From contig JBIJCI010000008.1 of NCBI GenBank assembly GCA_044344715.1, positions 1-40,422 on the forward strand: DNA of 40,422 nucleotides, in the 5' to 3' direction. A program made the translations under genes and the position numbers. The notes under the pieces were generated by a model. It had not been told where the DNA came from. It did not search any database and was given only the letters and a program-made list of their open reading frames with translations. The stretch is from F1-60-MAGs027 sp044344715. GTDB taxonomy: Bacteria > Actinomycetota > Acidimicrobiia > Acidimicrobiales > Ilumatobacteraceae. Shown one piece after another: positions 7,702-16,381 of the stretch (the stretch's first letter is position 1; every line of letters begins with the position of its first letter).

Positions 7702-8619
7702 TTACCGACCGACGGCGGCTTTCTGCAGTCGGTCGCGTAGGGCGACCCCGAGGCCGACCGGGGGCGGGAGCACCACATGAACGATGGGATGCCCGCGTTC
7801 ATCAACCTCGCGGAGACGCGAATACAGGCTCTTTGCTGCCGTCACCACGTCGGATGAACAGTCGATGACCGGCTCCTCGTCCCGGGGTACGGTGCCCCAG
7901 GATTCGTGCACCACCACCCGAGCCAGGGGTGCGTAGTGACGCTCCGACATTCCGGGGGCACGCACACCCGGATTACTCGAGGAGTGGAGTGCGACCTGTA
8001 TCGGTTCGAGTAGTCGGGTGACGTCCTCACGGGTTATCGCACCGGGGCGCAGGATTCGCGGTGATTCGCCGGTGCAGTCGACGATCGTCGATTCGACCCC
8101 GATCGTGCACGCACCGCCGTCCACGACGAGGTCCACCTCGACACCGAGATCGGTAACCACATGCTGCGCGGTGGTCGGCGATACGTGTCCGAAACGATTG
8201 GCTGATGGTGCAGCCACCGGCCGACCGAGGCGTCGGATGATCTCCCGTGCGACGGGGTGACCGGGCACACGGACTGCAACCGTGTTCAAACCGCCCGTCG
8301 CGACCCGGCTCACGCTCGCCCGGGCATGAACGATGACCGTCAGCGGCCCCGGCCAGGCATGATCGACGAGGATTCGGCAGGCGGTGCTCTGGTGCTCGGC
8401 CACGACCGACAAGTCATCCCGGTCAGCGAGGTGAACGATGAGCGGATGGTCGACCGGTCGCCCCTTCACCGCGAAGACCCTGCGAAGGGCATCGTCGTTC
8501 GTCGCATCGGCCGCCAACCCGTACACCGTTTCGGTTGGCAGCCCGATGAGCAGTCCTGCGGCGAGCGCCCGTACCGCTGCATCGATGCCGGCATCGTCGG
8601 CATCCACCAGCCTCGTCAT
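7702..8619 (-). CDS. L-threonylcarbamoyladenylate synthase (TsaC/Sua5)
   Basis: This 305-aa protein uses threonine, bicarbonate and ATP to make threonylcarbamoyl-AMP for the t6A37 modification of ANN-decoding tRNAs. The N-terminal YrdC domain (about 1-200) shows LPTETVYGLAADA, the KGRP substrate-binding motif and SANRFGHVSPT. The length beyond residue 200 fits the extra C-terminal Sua5 domain, so this is the Sua5 rather than the short TsaC form. The ATG overlaps the 3' end of the upstream hydrolase gene by 4 nt (ATGA), so the two are translated together. The other t6A genes (tsaB, tsaD, tsaE) are not here. Confidence 0.93.
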   Translation of the reverse strand: MTRLVDADDAGIDAAVRALAAGLLIGLPTETVYGLAADATNDDALRRVFAVKGRPVDHPLIVHLADRDDLSVVAEHQSTACRILVDHAWPGPLTVIVHARASVSRVATGGLNTVAVRVPGHPVAREIIRRLGRPVAAPSANRFGHVSPTTAQHVVTDLGVEVDLVVDGGACTIGVESTIVDCTGESPRILRPGAITREDVTRLLEPIQVALHSSSNPGVRAPGMSERHYAPLARVVVHESWGTVPRDEEPVIDCSSDVVTAAKSLYSRLREVDERGHPIVHVVLPPPVGLGVALRDRLQKAAVGR

Positions 8620-9311
8620 GACGCGGCGAGGAACGTGAGTACCGAATCGACGAACTCGAGCGACTCCGGGGTGCGGAAGTGGTCCACTCCCTTGATCATG
8701 ACGAGGCGAGCACCGGGCAACGACGTGACCAGCTCATCGGCCGGCGCCGAGAAGTCCTTGTCACCGAGCACTACCAGGGAGTGATTGACGACCGTGGCGA
8801 GATCACCACGTCCGATCGGCATCTCGCGCGGTCGACGCAACACCGCCGCCAAGGCACGCGGATCGTTGTGCACCTCGTTCCCGATCTTGCCGAAGATGCG
8901 CGCCGTCAGGTCGCCGGGATCGGCACGACCCTCGAGTCCGGCGATGATGCGCTCCGACCGGGAAGGATCGTGGGGGCGGAATACTCCGTCACCGATCCCG
9001 GCGAGAACCAGTCGCCGGAAGGACCGTGGCGAACGAATCGCGGCACGAAGCAGCGTGATCGCCCCGAGCGAGAAACCGACGGCATCCACTTGTCGTCCCG
9101 TACCTTCGGCGGCCGCGAGGAGGTGTGCCGCCATGTCCGAATAATCGTTCGGATCGTGCGATTTGGCCGACGAACCGTGGCCCGGCAAGTCGTACGGCAC
9201 CACCTCGTGCGCCGATTCCCGCAACAGGTCGACGAGCCCGGAACGCACCCAGGTTCGGTCGAACGACCCGGCCCAGCCGTGTACGAGGATCACGGGAACC
9301 GCGCCCGTCAT
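8616..9311 (-). CDS. alpha/beta hydrolase
   Basis: This 231-aa alpha/beta hydrolase has the oxyanion HGW motif near the N terminus, nucleophile elbow GFSLG (Ser), an acid in LGDKDFSAPA and the catalytic His in GVDHF. It is a serine hydrolase or esterase of unknown substrate. An upstream in-frame ATG at 9383 would add 24 residues that lack family character, so I chose ATG 9311. It is coupled to tsaC/sua5 downstream and divergent from guaB1, whose predicted -10 element shares two bases with the one for this gene. Confidence 0.85.
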   Translation of the reverse strand: MTGAVPVILVHGWAGSFDRTWVRSGLVDLLRESAHEVVPYDLPGHGSSAKSHDPNDYSDMAAHLLAAAEGTGRQVDAVGFSLGAITLLRAAIRSPRSFRRLVLAGIGDGVFRPHDPSRSERIIAGLEGRADPGDLTARIFGKIGNEVHNDPRALAAVLRRPREMPIGRGDLATVVNHSLVVLGDKDFSAPADELVTSLPGARLVMIKGVDHFRTPESLEFVDSVLTFLAAS

Positions 9312-9359
9312 TGCAGGACCCGTGTGGTGAAGATCGTTGCAGCCACGGCTCGACGAGCA

Positions 9360-9369
9360 ACAGTAGCCT
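9360..9369. promoter_or_regulatory. overlapping divergent -10 elements (hydrolase / guaB1)
   Basis: TACTGT on the minus strand (9360-9365) and TAGCCT on the plus strand (9364-9369) share the central TA. They would give leaders of roughly 40 nt for the hydrolase and 30 nt for guaB1; the latter contains the strong ribosome binding site GGAGGAGG at 9393-9400. Confidence 0.45.
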
Positions 9370-9406
9370 CGGTTGGTCGGCAAATTGCCGATGGAGGAGG
9401 TTCGTC

Positions 9407-10843
9407 GTGCGGTTCCTGAACGGCCATCCGAACTACGACCTTACGTACAGCGATGTCTTCCTCGTGCCGGGACGCTCGTCGGTGCCATCCCGCCTGGATG
9501 TCGATCTCTCCACTCCCGACGGCATCGGTACCACGATCCCGATCGTCGTTTCGAACATGACTGCCATCGCCGGACGTCGGATGGCAGAGACGGTCGCCCG
9601 ACGCGGCGGAATCGTCGTACTGCCACAGGACATCCCGATCGACGTGGTGGAAACCGTCGTCTCCTTCGTCAAGTCCCGCCACACCACGTACGACACACCG
9701 ATCACGATGTCCGGTCATGACACCGTCGGAGAAGCCCTGAGTCTGGTGCACAAGCGGTCGCACGGGGCGATCGTCGTCGTCGACGACGACGGTGTGCCCG
9801 TCGGCATCTTCACCGAGCACGACGCGATCGGCTTCGATCGCTTCACACAGATCGCCAACGTGATGAGCCGCGAGTTGTTCACGCTGCCGGACGGCCTGGA
9901 TGCCCAGACGATGTTCGAACGGCTCACCGAAGCGCGGCTGCATTTCGCACCGGTGACGGGTTCGGATGGCACCCTGAAGGGCTGCATCACGCGAAAAGGC
10001 GCGTTGCGCAGCACGATCTACCGCCCCGCACTCGACGGTGCGGGTCGACTGATGATTGCCGTGGCGGTCGGAGTCAATGCCGAACCCGCCGAGCGGGCGA
10101 AGGCACTGATGGCGCTGGGTGTCGACGTGGTAGTCGTCGACACCGCACACGGTCACCAGGATCGGATGCTTCACGTCGTCGAGGACGTTCGTCGGAACGC
10201 CGGAACGACCCCGGTAGTGGCGGGCAACGTGGTGACGGCTGCCGGCACCCGTGATCTCATCAGTGCCGGTGCCGACATCGTCAAGGTAGGCGTTGGCCCC
10301 GGCGCAATGTGCACCACCCGAATGATGACGGGCGTCGGACGACCGCAATTCTCGGCGGTCTTCGAATGTGCCGAGGCCGCCAGGTCGTGCGGCAAGCACG
10401 TGTGGGCCGACGGCGGCGTGCGATATCCACGCGACGTTGCGCTCGGACTCGCGGCCGGCGCAGGCAACGTGATGTTCGGATCCCTCCTTGCAGGCACGTA
10501 CGAGTCGGCAGCCGACACCTTGCGTGATGCCGAGGGGAGGCTCTACAAGGAGAGTTTCGGAATGGCGTCGAACCGCGCAGTTCGCAACCGCACGCGCACC
10601 GAGACTGCGGTCGACCGGGCCCGCAAGGAGCTGTTCGAGGAAGGCATCAGCACGTCCCGCATGTACCTCGATCCGCATCGCCCGGGCGTCGAGGACATCA
10701 TCGACCAGATCGTTGCCGGGGTTCGGTCCGCGTGCACGTACACGGGCGCGAGCACGATCGACGATCTCCACGAGAAGGCCACGGTCGGGGTGCAGAGCGC
10801 GTCGGGTTACGACGAGGGTCGTCCGATCGACACCAGTTGGTAA
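9407..10843 (+). CDS. guaB1: GuaB1-type IMPDH-family protein, probable GMP reductase with CBS domains
   Basis: This 478-aa TIM-barrel protein belongs to the IMPDH/GMPR superfamily. The catalytic loop is GVGPGAMCTTR with Cys302. A CBS pair is inserted at about residues 95-205. The N terminus (FLNGHPNYDLTYSDVFLVPG) matches actinobacterial GuaB1, shown in mycobacteria to be a GMP reductase (GMP to IMP, NADPH) in purine salvage; classical IMPDH is the alternative. The start is GTG 9407: GGAGGAGG lies 6 nt upstream, and the open frame before it has no homology. The stop overlaps the cmk start (TAATG). Confidence 0.87.
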   Translation: MRFLNGHPNYDLTYSDVFLVPGRSSVPSRLDVDLSTPDGIGTTIPIVVSNMTAIAGRRMAETVARRGGIVVLPQDIPIDVVETVVSFVKSRHTTYDTPITMSGHDTVGEALSLVHKRSHGAIVVVDDDGVPVGIFTEHDAIGFDRFTQIANVMSRELFTLPDGLDAQTMFERLTEARLHFAPVTGSDGTLKGCITRKGALRSTIYRPALDGAGRLMIAVAVGVNAEPAERAKALMALGVDVVVVDTAHGHQDRMLHVVEDVRRNAGTTPVVAGNVVTAAGTRDLISAGADIVKVGVGPGAMCTTRMMTGVGRPQFSAVFECAEAARSCGKHVWADGGVRYPRDVALGLAAGAGNVMFGSLLAGTYESAADTLRDAEGRLYKESFGMASNRAVRNRTRTETAVDRARKELFEEGISTSRMYLDPHRPGVEDIIDQIVAGVRSACTYTGASTIDDLHEKATVGVQSASGYDEGRPIDTSW

Positions 10844-11496
10844 TGACACCGCTCGTCGTCGCCATCGACGGTCCCGCCGGGGCTGGCAAGTCGACGATTG
10901 CGCGGGCCCTCGCGGGGGCACTGCAGCTGGAGTACCTCGACACCGGGGCGATGTACCGGGCGGTCACATTCGAGGTGATCCGTCTCGGACTCGATGCCAC
11001 GGATGGTGCCTCGGTGGCTCGCGTTGCGCGGGACATCCGCCTCGAACAAACCAGCGATTCCGTCCGTGTCAACGGCGTCGACGCCACTCGGGCCATCCGA
11101 ACGGCCGAGATCGATGCAGCCGTGAGCCACATCGCATCGAACTCCGAGGTTCGAGACGAGATGCGGACACGACAACGACGGTGGATTGCCGAGCACGGCG
11201 GGGGAGTTGTGGAGGGCAGGGACATCGGATCCGTGGTGTTCCCCGAGGCGACCCTCAAGGTGTACCTGGTGGCTTCCGCTCGTGTCCGTGCGGAGCGAAG
11301 GGTCGCGCAACACGGCGGCGACGTTTCGGAGATCGTCCGCACGATCGTGGAGCGAGACGAGCGCGACTCGAACCGTGACGACAGCCCGTTGCGCCGCATG
11401 CCCGATGCCGTCATCGTGGATACGAGTGACCGCACGGTGACGCAGGTGATCGCCGAGATCGTCGGGCTGCTGGAGGAAAGGGGTGTCGACGTATGA
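10843..11496 (+). CDS. cmk: cytidylate kinase
   Basis: This 217-aa kinase phosphorylates CMP and dCMP with ATP. It has the P-loop GPAGAGKST, the LDTGAMYRA motif that binds the nucleotide monophosphate, GRDIGSVVFP, and the lid arginines (RDERDSNRDDSPLR). Length is normal for bacterial Cmk. The ATG overlaps the guaB1 stop, and the 3' end overlaps plsC by 4 nt (ATGA), so guaB1-cmk-plsC is one coupled unit. In many actinobacteria cmk neighbours plsC and der; der is absent here. Confidence 0.95.
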   Translation: MTPLVVAIDGPAGAGKSTIARALAGALQLEYLDTGAMYRAVTFEVIRLGLDATDGASVARVARDIRLEQTSDSVRVNGVDATRAIRTAEIDAAVSHIASNSEVRDEMRTRQRRWIAEHGGGVVEGRDIGSVVFPEATLKVYLVASARVRAERRVAQHGGDVSEIVRTIVERDERDSNRDDSPLRRMPDAVIVDTSDRTVTQVIAEIVGLLEERGVDV

Positions 11497-12170
11497 CGAA
11501 GTTCCGCGCCAACCTGGCGGGCCAGTCCCTGACGTCCCGGGTTGCGTACGTGTTGGTGCGCGGTTTCCTGCTCTTCTTGAGCCTGATCTGGTTCCGCGTC
11601 ACCGTCAGCGGTCGGGACAACCTGCCGGGATCCGGTGCCTATGTGATCGCACCCGTGCATCGATCGAATCTCGACACGCCCCTGTCGGCGTTCGTAACGT
11701 CCCGGCGCGTTCGATTCATGGGCAAGGATTCGCTGTGGAAGAACGAGCACATCGGGAAGTTCCTCTCGTTACTCGGCGGGTTCCCGGTCACCCGTGGCAC
11801 GGCCGACCTCGAAGCACTCCGACGTTGTGTGACGGTGCTCGACGGAGGGGAGCCACTCGTCATCTTCCCCGAGGGAACCCGCCAGAGCGGACCGACCATT
11901 CACCCGCTCTTCGATGGCCCGGCGTACGTCGCCCTGAAACGTGGGGTACCCATCGTCCCCGTCGGCATCGGTGGAACGGAGCGGGTCATGCGCAAGGGTT
12001 CGAAGATGATCTGGCCGCGCAAGTGTCACGTATCGATCGGTACGCCGATCTTCGTCGAGCACGGCGGTGACGGTCGGATCGACCGGGAGCGAATGTCGCA
12101 GATCACGAGCGAGTTGGCCCGACGGCTGCAGGACGTCTTCGACGATGCCAGGGAACGCGCGGGCGATTAG
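11493..12170 (+). CDS. plsC: 1-acyl-sn-glycerol-3-phosphate acyltransferase (PlsC family)
   Basis: This 225-aa membrane-associated acyltransferase has a hydrophobic segment at about residues 14-35, the HX4D motif HRSNLDTP, the second substrate motif FPEGTR, and a PIVPVGIGG motif. It transfers an acyl group to lysophosphatidic acid in phospholipid synthesis; the exact acyl acceptor is not proven. The ATG overlaps the cmk stop. The TAG stop shares bases with the TAA stop of the convergent aminopeptidase gene. Confidence 0.92.
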   Translation: MTKFRANLAGQSLTSRVAYVLVRGFLLFLSLIWFRVTVSGRDNLPGSGAYVIAPVHRSNLDTPLSAFVTSRRVRFMGKDSLWKNEHIGKFLSLLGGFPVTRGTADLEALRRCVTVLDGGEPLVIFPEGTRQSGPTIHPLFDGPAYVALKRGVPIVPVGIGGTERVMRKGSKMIWPRKCHVSIGTPIFVEHGGDGRIDRERMSQITSELARRLQDVFDDARERAGD

Positions 12171-13468
12171 CCGCGCAGGAATTCCCGGACGATTCGCGGC
12201 AGGTCGAGCGCGTCATCGACTCCGCACACCTCCCGGGCCGAATGCATCGACAACTGCGGAACCCCGACGTCGACCGTGTCGATGCCGAGGCGCGTCGCGG
12301 TGATCGGGCCGATTGTGGAACCGCACGGCATGTTGTTGCGCGATACGAACATTTGACTCCTGGCGCCGGCCGCCTCGCATGCCGCAAGAAACGCCGTAAC
12401 CGACCGAGGCGACGTGGCATAGCGCTGATTGGCGTTCGACTTCACGGCGACACCACCGTTCAGAAGCGGTCCGTGTTTCGGATCATGACGCTCCTGATAA
12501 TTCGGATGTACGGCATGCGCGTTGTCGCAGGACAGGCACGACGAGCGCGGGAGCATCGACAGGTAATCGCCGCGTGAGAGCCCGAGCCGCTCGGCGAGAC
12601 GTTCGAGCAGGTGCTCGAGCATCGGACCTGCTGCGCCGGTGACGCTGGCGCTGCCGACTTCCTCGTGGTCGAACAGCGCGGCGACCGCAATCCCGGAGGG
12701 TGACTCGAGCGACGAGATGGCCTCGATTGCCGCCCAGCACGACAACTGGTTGTCCAGCCGACCGGATGCCAACAGCGATTGGTCGGACCCGATGACTTCC
12801 GCCTTTGCATCGTCCGCCAACATCGCGTGCACGACCGCAACGTCCCGCTCGGCGACTCCGGCAAGATCAGCGGCGAGTTCGCGGATCGTTCGTCGTGCGG
12901 CGCCGGTTCCCCAGATCGGACGAAGGTGGGCGTGCTTGTCGAGCACGAGACCGTTCTCGTTGACGTTGCGGTCCAGATGTATCGCCAGCTGCGTCAGACG
13001 TGCAATCGGGTGCTCGGAGCGGAACAGCACCGACGAGCCGTCGTGCCGGACGACATGCCCGGCGAGGGCGAGATCCCGATCCAACCATGAATTGAGCAAC
13101 GGCGACCCGTAGATCTCGACCTCGAGCGTGGCGACGTTCGCGGTCGACCCTTCGGGGTTCGGCTTGACGTGAAGCCCCGGGGAGTCGGTGTGGGCACCAA
13201 CGATTCGGAAATGGTGTGCCGGCGAGTCACCGACCGCGAATGCAATGAGTGCCCCGCCACGTGTGATGAATCCACGCGAGGACACCGGGCCGAGCTCCGG
13301 AAGTTGTGCCGAGGGCTCGTAGCGAACGAAGCCCACCTCCTCCAACCGCCGTGCCGCACTCTCGACGACGTGGTGCGGTGTCGGGGAGGAGTCGAGGAAT
13401 CCCCGTAGCCGGCTCAGCCGACCGTCATCCCCCTTGGTTGCCGAATGGGATGTCGACGGTGACGTCAC
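12167..13468 (-). CDS. apeB: M18 family aminopeptidase
   Basis: This 433-aa zinc aminopeptidase of the M18 (aspartyl aminopeptidase-like) family has metal and catalytic motifs GAHTDSPGLHVKP (H93, D95), DHEEVGS (Glu pair), the CDNAHAVHPNY segment, and a late His in LSMHSARE. It removes N-terminal residues from peptides in the cytoplasm. I chose GTG 13468: it gives the usual family length and has TAGTTT 8 nt upstream, a leaderless arrangement. This start lies inside the 3' end of the upstream membrane protein gene (44-nt overlap). Confidence 0.92.
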   Translation of the reverse strand: MTSPSTSHSATKGDDGRLSRLRGFLDSSPTPHHVVESAARRLEEVGFVRYEPSAQLPELGPVSSRGFITRGGALIAFAVGDSPAHHFRIVGAHTDSPGLHVKPNPEGSTANVATLEVEIYGSPLLNSWLDRDLALAGHVVRHDGSSVLFRSEHPIARLTQLAIHLDRNVNENGLVLDKHAHLRPIWGTGAARRTIRELAADLAGVAERDVAVVHAMLADDAKAEVIGSDQSLLASGRLDNQLSCWAAIEAISSLESPSGIAVAALFDHEEVGSASVTGAAGPMLEHLLERLAERLGLSRGDYLSMLPRSSCLSCDNAHAVHPNYQERHDPKHGPLLNGGVAVKSNANQRYATSPRSVTAFLAACEAAGARSQMFVSRNNMPCGSTIGPITATRLGIDTVDVGVPQLSMHSAREVCGVDDALDLPRIVREFLRG

Positions 13469-13724
13469 GACCCAAGAAACTACACGTGACGTCGCTCGTG
13501 TCACCCTGTTGGACACGGGCCTGAATCTGGGCGATGCAGGCGGACAACGCATCCCGCTGGTTGAAACCGCCCCACACGAAGAGCACGAAGAGACCGATGA
13601 GGAGCAGCTTCGTCACCACCGAGGACACGAACTTGAGCACGATGAGCACACCGAGTACACCCACCACCATTGCCGCAAGCGACGCATCGCGCGCCGATTG
13701 GGCATCGAACGAAGAGAGGTTCAT
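13425..13724 (-). CDS. small membrane protein, unknown
   Basis: This 99-aa protein has two hydrophobic segments (about residues 17-32 and 39-51), a short extramembrane tail with two cysteines (C63 and C81), and no recognised family. It resembles other short actinobacterial membrane proteins encoded beside unrelated enzymes. Its last 44 nt overlap apeB in another frame. The ATG at 13724 is the only good start; no ribosome binding site or -10 element is obvious. No function is proposed. Confidence 0.65.
   Translation of the reverse strand: MNLSSFDAQSARDASLAAMVVGVLGVLIVLKFVSSVVTKLLLIGLFVLFVWGGFNQRDALSACIAQIQARVQQGDTSDVTCSFLGRDVTVDIPFGNQGG
13477..13482 (-). promoter_or_regulatory. -10 element of apeB (leaderless, inside upstream gene)
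   Basis: TAGTTT on the minus strand, 8 nt before GTG 13468. It lies within the coding sequence of the 99-aa membrane protein gene. Confidence 0.5.
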
Positions 13725-13753
13725 GACGCAGAAGTCTGCCAGTCGCAGCTTCC

Positions 13754-13759
13754 TAGAAT
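13754..13759 (+). promoter_or_regulatory. -10 element of DUF3151 gene (leaderless)
   Basis: TAGAAT lies 6 nt before ATG 13766, which fits a leaderless transcript. Confidence 0.6.
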
Positions 13760-13765
13760 GCGCAT

Positions 13766-14197
13766 ATGAGCGACCAACATGTCAGCATGTCGCGAAGCGG
13801 ACCACCCGAGACGATCCTTCCCGCACCCGACGTGACGGTTGTCCACGAGTTGCGGCAGGCGAGCGCGGTCGAGCCAGCACTCCGCCGGCAGGCCATCGCT
13901 GCCGTCGTCGCCCGACATCCGACCTCCCTCCACGGTTGGGCGGCACTGGGGCGGGCCAGCACACCCGGCATCGAGGCGTACATGGCGTTTCGCGTTGGCT
14001 ACCACCGTGGTCTCGACCTGCTGCGCGCCAGCGGATGGCGGGGTTCGGGGTTCGTGCGCTGGCATCACGAGGCAAACCGCGGGTTCCTCGAGTGCCTCGA
14101 AGGTCTGGCCGTGAACGCCGACGTGATCGGCGAGGAGTCGGAAGCCGTGCGGTGCCGCCAGTTCCTGGTGCAGCTCGATCCCCGGGGACGTGGCTGA
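13766..14197 (+). CDS. DUF3151 domain protein
   Basis: This 143-aa cytoplasmic protein matches DUF3151, a family largely confined to actinobacteria. Visible hallmarks are the PETILPAPD start, a TPR-like helical middle (RHPTSLHGWAALGRA), GYHRGLDLLRASGW, and HEANRGFL. Function is unknown. The start is supported by the -10 hexamer just upstream. The 3' end overlaps mobA by 8 nt. Confidence 0.85.
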   Translation: MSDQHVSMSRSGPPETILPAPDVTVVHELRQASAVEPALRRQAIAAVVARHPTSLHGWAALGRASTPGIEAYMAFRVGYHRGLDLLRASGWRGSGFVRWHHEANRGFLECLEGLAVNADVIGEESEAVRCRQFLVQLDPRGRG

Positions 14198-14804
14198 TAT
14201 TCCGAGCAGCCCGTTCGGCGCAGTGCTGACCGGTGGCCGGAGCATTCGCTTCGGCAGCGACAAGGCTGCCGCACGATTTCGGGGTGCGCCACTCCTTGAT
14301 CGGGCGCTCGGCATCCTCCGTGCTGCCGGCGTTCAATCGCTCGCATACGTCGGAGGGGCACCGCGAACGGCTGTTCCGCACGACGCAATCCATCTGCCGG
14401 ATCGCACAGATCTCGATCCTGGGCCACTGCGCGGAATCCTGACGGTGCTCGACCATTGCTGGACGGACGACCCCGGCTCCGCGGGCCCCGATTGTGTCGT
14501 CGTCATCGCGTGCGATTTGCCGCTGCTCAGTGCAACGAGCATCACACAACTCGTCGAAGCGTCGTCGTCGTACGACGCAGTCGTCGCAAGCGGCCGCAGG
14601 GATCACTGGTCGGTACTGGCGCTGCGACCAACGAGTCGACCGCTGCTCCTTGCTTCGTACCGGGACGGCGCACGATCGGTCGGTGCTGCGACGGGCCGCC
14701 TGCAACTCGGGCGCGTACCGGTCGACGAGGACGAACTCGCCAACGCGAACGACACTGCAACGCTCGAGCGAATCATCGCGAACGATTCGCCGAACAATCG
14801 CTAG
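14190..14804 (+). CDS. molybdenum cofactor guanylyltransferase-like protein (MobA family)
   Basis: This 204-aa nucleotidyltransferase of the MobA/NTP-transferase fold has the P-loop-like LTGGRSIRFGSDKA at residues 13-26, PGPLRGIL, and the metal-binding ACDLPLL. MobA attaches GMP to molybdopterin. MobA, MocA and CofC-like proteins are related, so the substrate is not certain; the RFGSDKA form favours MobA. The GTG start is inside the end of the DUF3151 gene. The TAG stop forms the start of the next gene's -10 element. Confidence 0.8.
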   Translation: MADIPSSPFGAVLTGGRSIRFGSDKAAARFRGAPLLDRALGILRAAGVQSLAYVGGAPRTAVPHDAIHLPDRTDLDPGPLRGILTVLDHCWTDDPGSAGPDCVVVIACDLPLLSATSITQLVEASSSYDAVVASGRRDHWSVLALRPTSRPLLLASYRDGARSVGAATGRLQLGRVPVDEDELANANDTATLERIIANDSPNNR

Positions 14805-14807
14805 GCT
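14802..14807 (+). promoter_or_regulatory. -10 element of rhodanese gene (leaderless)
   Basis: TAGGCT, overlapping the mobA stop codon, lies 8 nt before GTG 14816. Confidence 0.5.
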
Positions 14808-14815
14808 CACGCGCC

Positions 14816-15139
14816 GTGCCAATAAGGGAAATCTCCGTCGCAGAACTCGGGACGATCCTCGAGCGGGGTGGCGTCATCATCGACGTTCGTGAACCCGACG
14901 AGTATCGGGAGGGCCACATACCCGGAGCCCAGCTGGTCCCGCTCGGTACCGTTGCCGAGTCCGTCGAGGTCTTTCGCAAGGCGGTGCCCGTGTACGTCGT
15001 GTGCATGACGGGAGGACGCAGCCTGCGGGCCTGTGAATTCCTCCATGAGGCGGGGGTCACCAACGTCGTGAACGTTGCGGGGGGCACCATGGGCTTTGCT
15101 GCCCTCGGGCACCAGTTGACCACCGGCGACCAACCGTGA
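14816..15139 (+). CDS. rhodanese-like domain protein
   Basis: This 107-aa single-domain rhodanese has IDVREPDEYREGHIPGA and the active loop CMTGGRS with the catalytic Cys, a six-residue loop typical of sulfurtransferases. It may carry sulfane sulfur; nearness to mobA makes a link with sulfur or cofactor metabolism possible but unproven. I took GTG 14816 as the start because homology begins there and TAGGCT lies 8 nt upstream. Confidence 0.88.
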   Translation: MPIREISVAELGTILERGGVIIDVREPDEYREGHIPGAQLVPLGTVAESVEVFRKAVPVYVVCMTGGRSLRACEFLHEAGVTNVVNVAGGTMGFAALGHQLTTGDQP

Positions 15140-15155
15140 CGGTCGCGGTGCCGGC

Positions 15156-16316
15156 GTGAAGGTTGCCGAGCACTTCGTCGACGACGAATCGGCACTTGCC
15201 GACGTCGTACGTGAAGCAGCTACGGCCGACCTCTATTCACTCGATACCGAGTTCCACCGTGAGCGGACGTACTTTCCCCGACTCGCCCTCGTGCAGTTGC
15301 AGTGGGGTGCGACCAACGTGCTCGTCGATCCGCTGGCGGTCGATCCGCGCGGTCTGGCCCCGCTCCTGCGCAGCGGCGGACTAGCGGTCCTGCACGCCTC
15401 ACAACAGGACCTCGAGGTGTTGCAGTACGCGGTGGGCTGTGTGCCCAGCCGGATGTTCGACACGCAGGTTGCTGCAGGGTTCATCGGTTATTCGTCGCCG
15501 TCCTTGGCGTCACTCGTGCAATCGCGACTGAAGGTAGCCCTGTCGAAGGGGGACCGACTCACCGATTGGATGCGTCGGCCGCTCACCAAGAGCCAGAGCG
15601 AGTACGCGCGTAGCGATGTGGCGTACTTGGAGCAGCTCTACCTGAGCATCCAGGAACGGCTGTCCGAGCTCGGAAGAACCGAGTGGGTGGCCGAAGCTTG
15701 CGAGGAGCTGCGCCAGCGCCCGTGGGGGGAGAGCAACCCCAACGAGGCATGGTTGCGGATCAAGGACGCCCGAGCACTGCGTGGCGCATCGCGCGGTGCC
15801 GCGCAGGCGCTCGCCGCATGGCGCGAGAAGCGCGCCATGGCCACCAACGTGCCGTTGCGACGCGTGATGAGCGACATGGCGCTGATCGGGATCGCACAGT
15901 CGTTGCCTGCTTCGACGGAGTCACTTGCCCACGCCCGCGGCGTCGACGAGCGATACCTCGGCGGCTCCATCGCCCGCGAGATCCTTGCTGCGGTGCGCGA
16001 CGGCCGTGAACGGGTCGTCGAGATCGAGTCCAGCGGGCACGATCCGCTCGAGAAGCGGTTGCGACCCGCCGTCACCCTCGTCACGGCCTGGATCGGGGAG
16101 CTTGCCCACCAGCACGAGATCGACCCGATGCTCGTCGCCACGAATCGCGACATCGTCGCCCTGTTGGCCGGAGGGGACTCGCGGCTGGCGCACGGATGGC
16201 GGCGGCAGCTCGTCGGCCACGACATCGAACGACTCCTGGCGGGCGAGACCGGACTTTCGTTCGATCGTGAGGGACGACTACGGCTCATCCCTGCGAAAAC
16301 CGGGAACGACGAGTAA
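15156..16316 (+). CDS. rnd: ribonuclease D
   Basis: This 386-aa 3'-5' exoribonuclease acts in tRNA and stable RNA maturation. The DEDDy exonuclease domain (about 1-165) shows D30 and E32 (SLDTEF), D85 (SQQDLEVL), and Y150 with D154 (YARSDVAYL). An HRDC domain follows at about 195-285, and a second helical region of HRDC size runs to the end. The GTG start is 16 nt after the rhodanese stop. The TAA stop forms part of a possible -10 element for the next unit. Confidence 0.92.
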   Translation: MKVAEHFVDDESALADVVREAATADLYSLDTEFHRERTYFPRLALVQLQWGATNVLVDPLAVDPRGLAPLLRSGGLAVLHASQQDLEVLQYAVGCVPSRMFDTQVAAGFIGYSSPSLASLVQSRLKVALSKGDRLTDWMRRPLTKSQSEYARSDVAYLEQLYLSIQERLSELGRTEWVAEACEELRQRPWGESNPNEAWLRIKDARALRGASRGAAQALAAWREKRAMATNVPLRRVMSDMALIGIAQSLPASTESLAHARGVDERYLGGSIAREILAAVRDGRERVVEIESSGHDPLEKRLRPAVTLVTAWIGELAHQHEIDPMLVATNRDIVALLAGGDSRLAHGWRRQLVGHDIERLLAGETGLSFDREGRLRLIPAKTGNDE

Positions 16317-16319
16317 ACT
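16314..16319 (+). promoter_or_regulatory. possible -10 element of the small gene-typA unit
   Basis: TAAACT overlaps the rnd stop codon. A start about 7 nt downstream would give a leader of about 60 nt before GTG 16386. The -35 region is not recognisable. Confidence 0.35.
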
Positions 16320-16331
16320 GTCGGACAATGT

Positions 16332-16381
16332 CCATCGCCTAGGCGGATGGCCCTCGTGGCTCCGCTGCAGTTAACGGAGCC
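16332..16381 (+). promoter_or_regulatory. two leader hairpins; second one masks the ribosome binding site
   Basis: The first hairpin is 16332-16350 (CCATCGCC with GGCGGATGG, one bulged G). The second has a perfect 7-bp stem, 16358-16364 with 16375-16381, and a 10-nt loop. Its 3' arm CGGAGCC contains the GGAG ribosome binding site of the gene starting at 16386, so folding would hide it. Confidence 0.5.
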
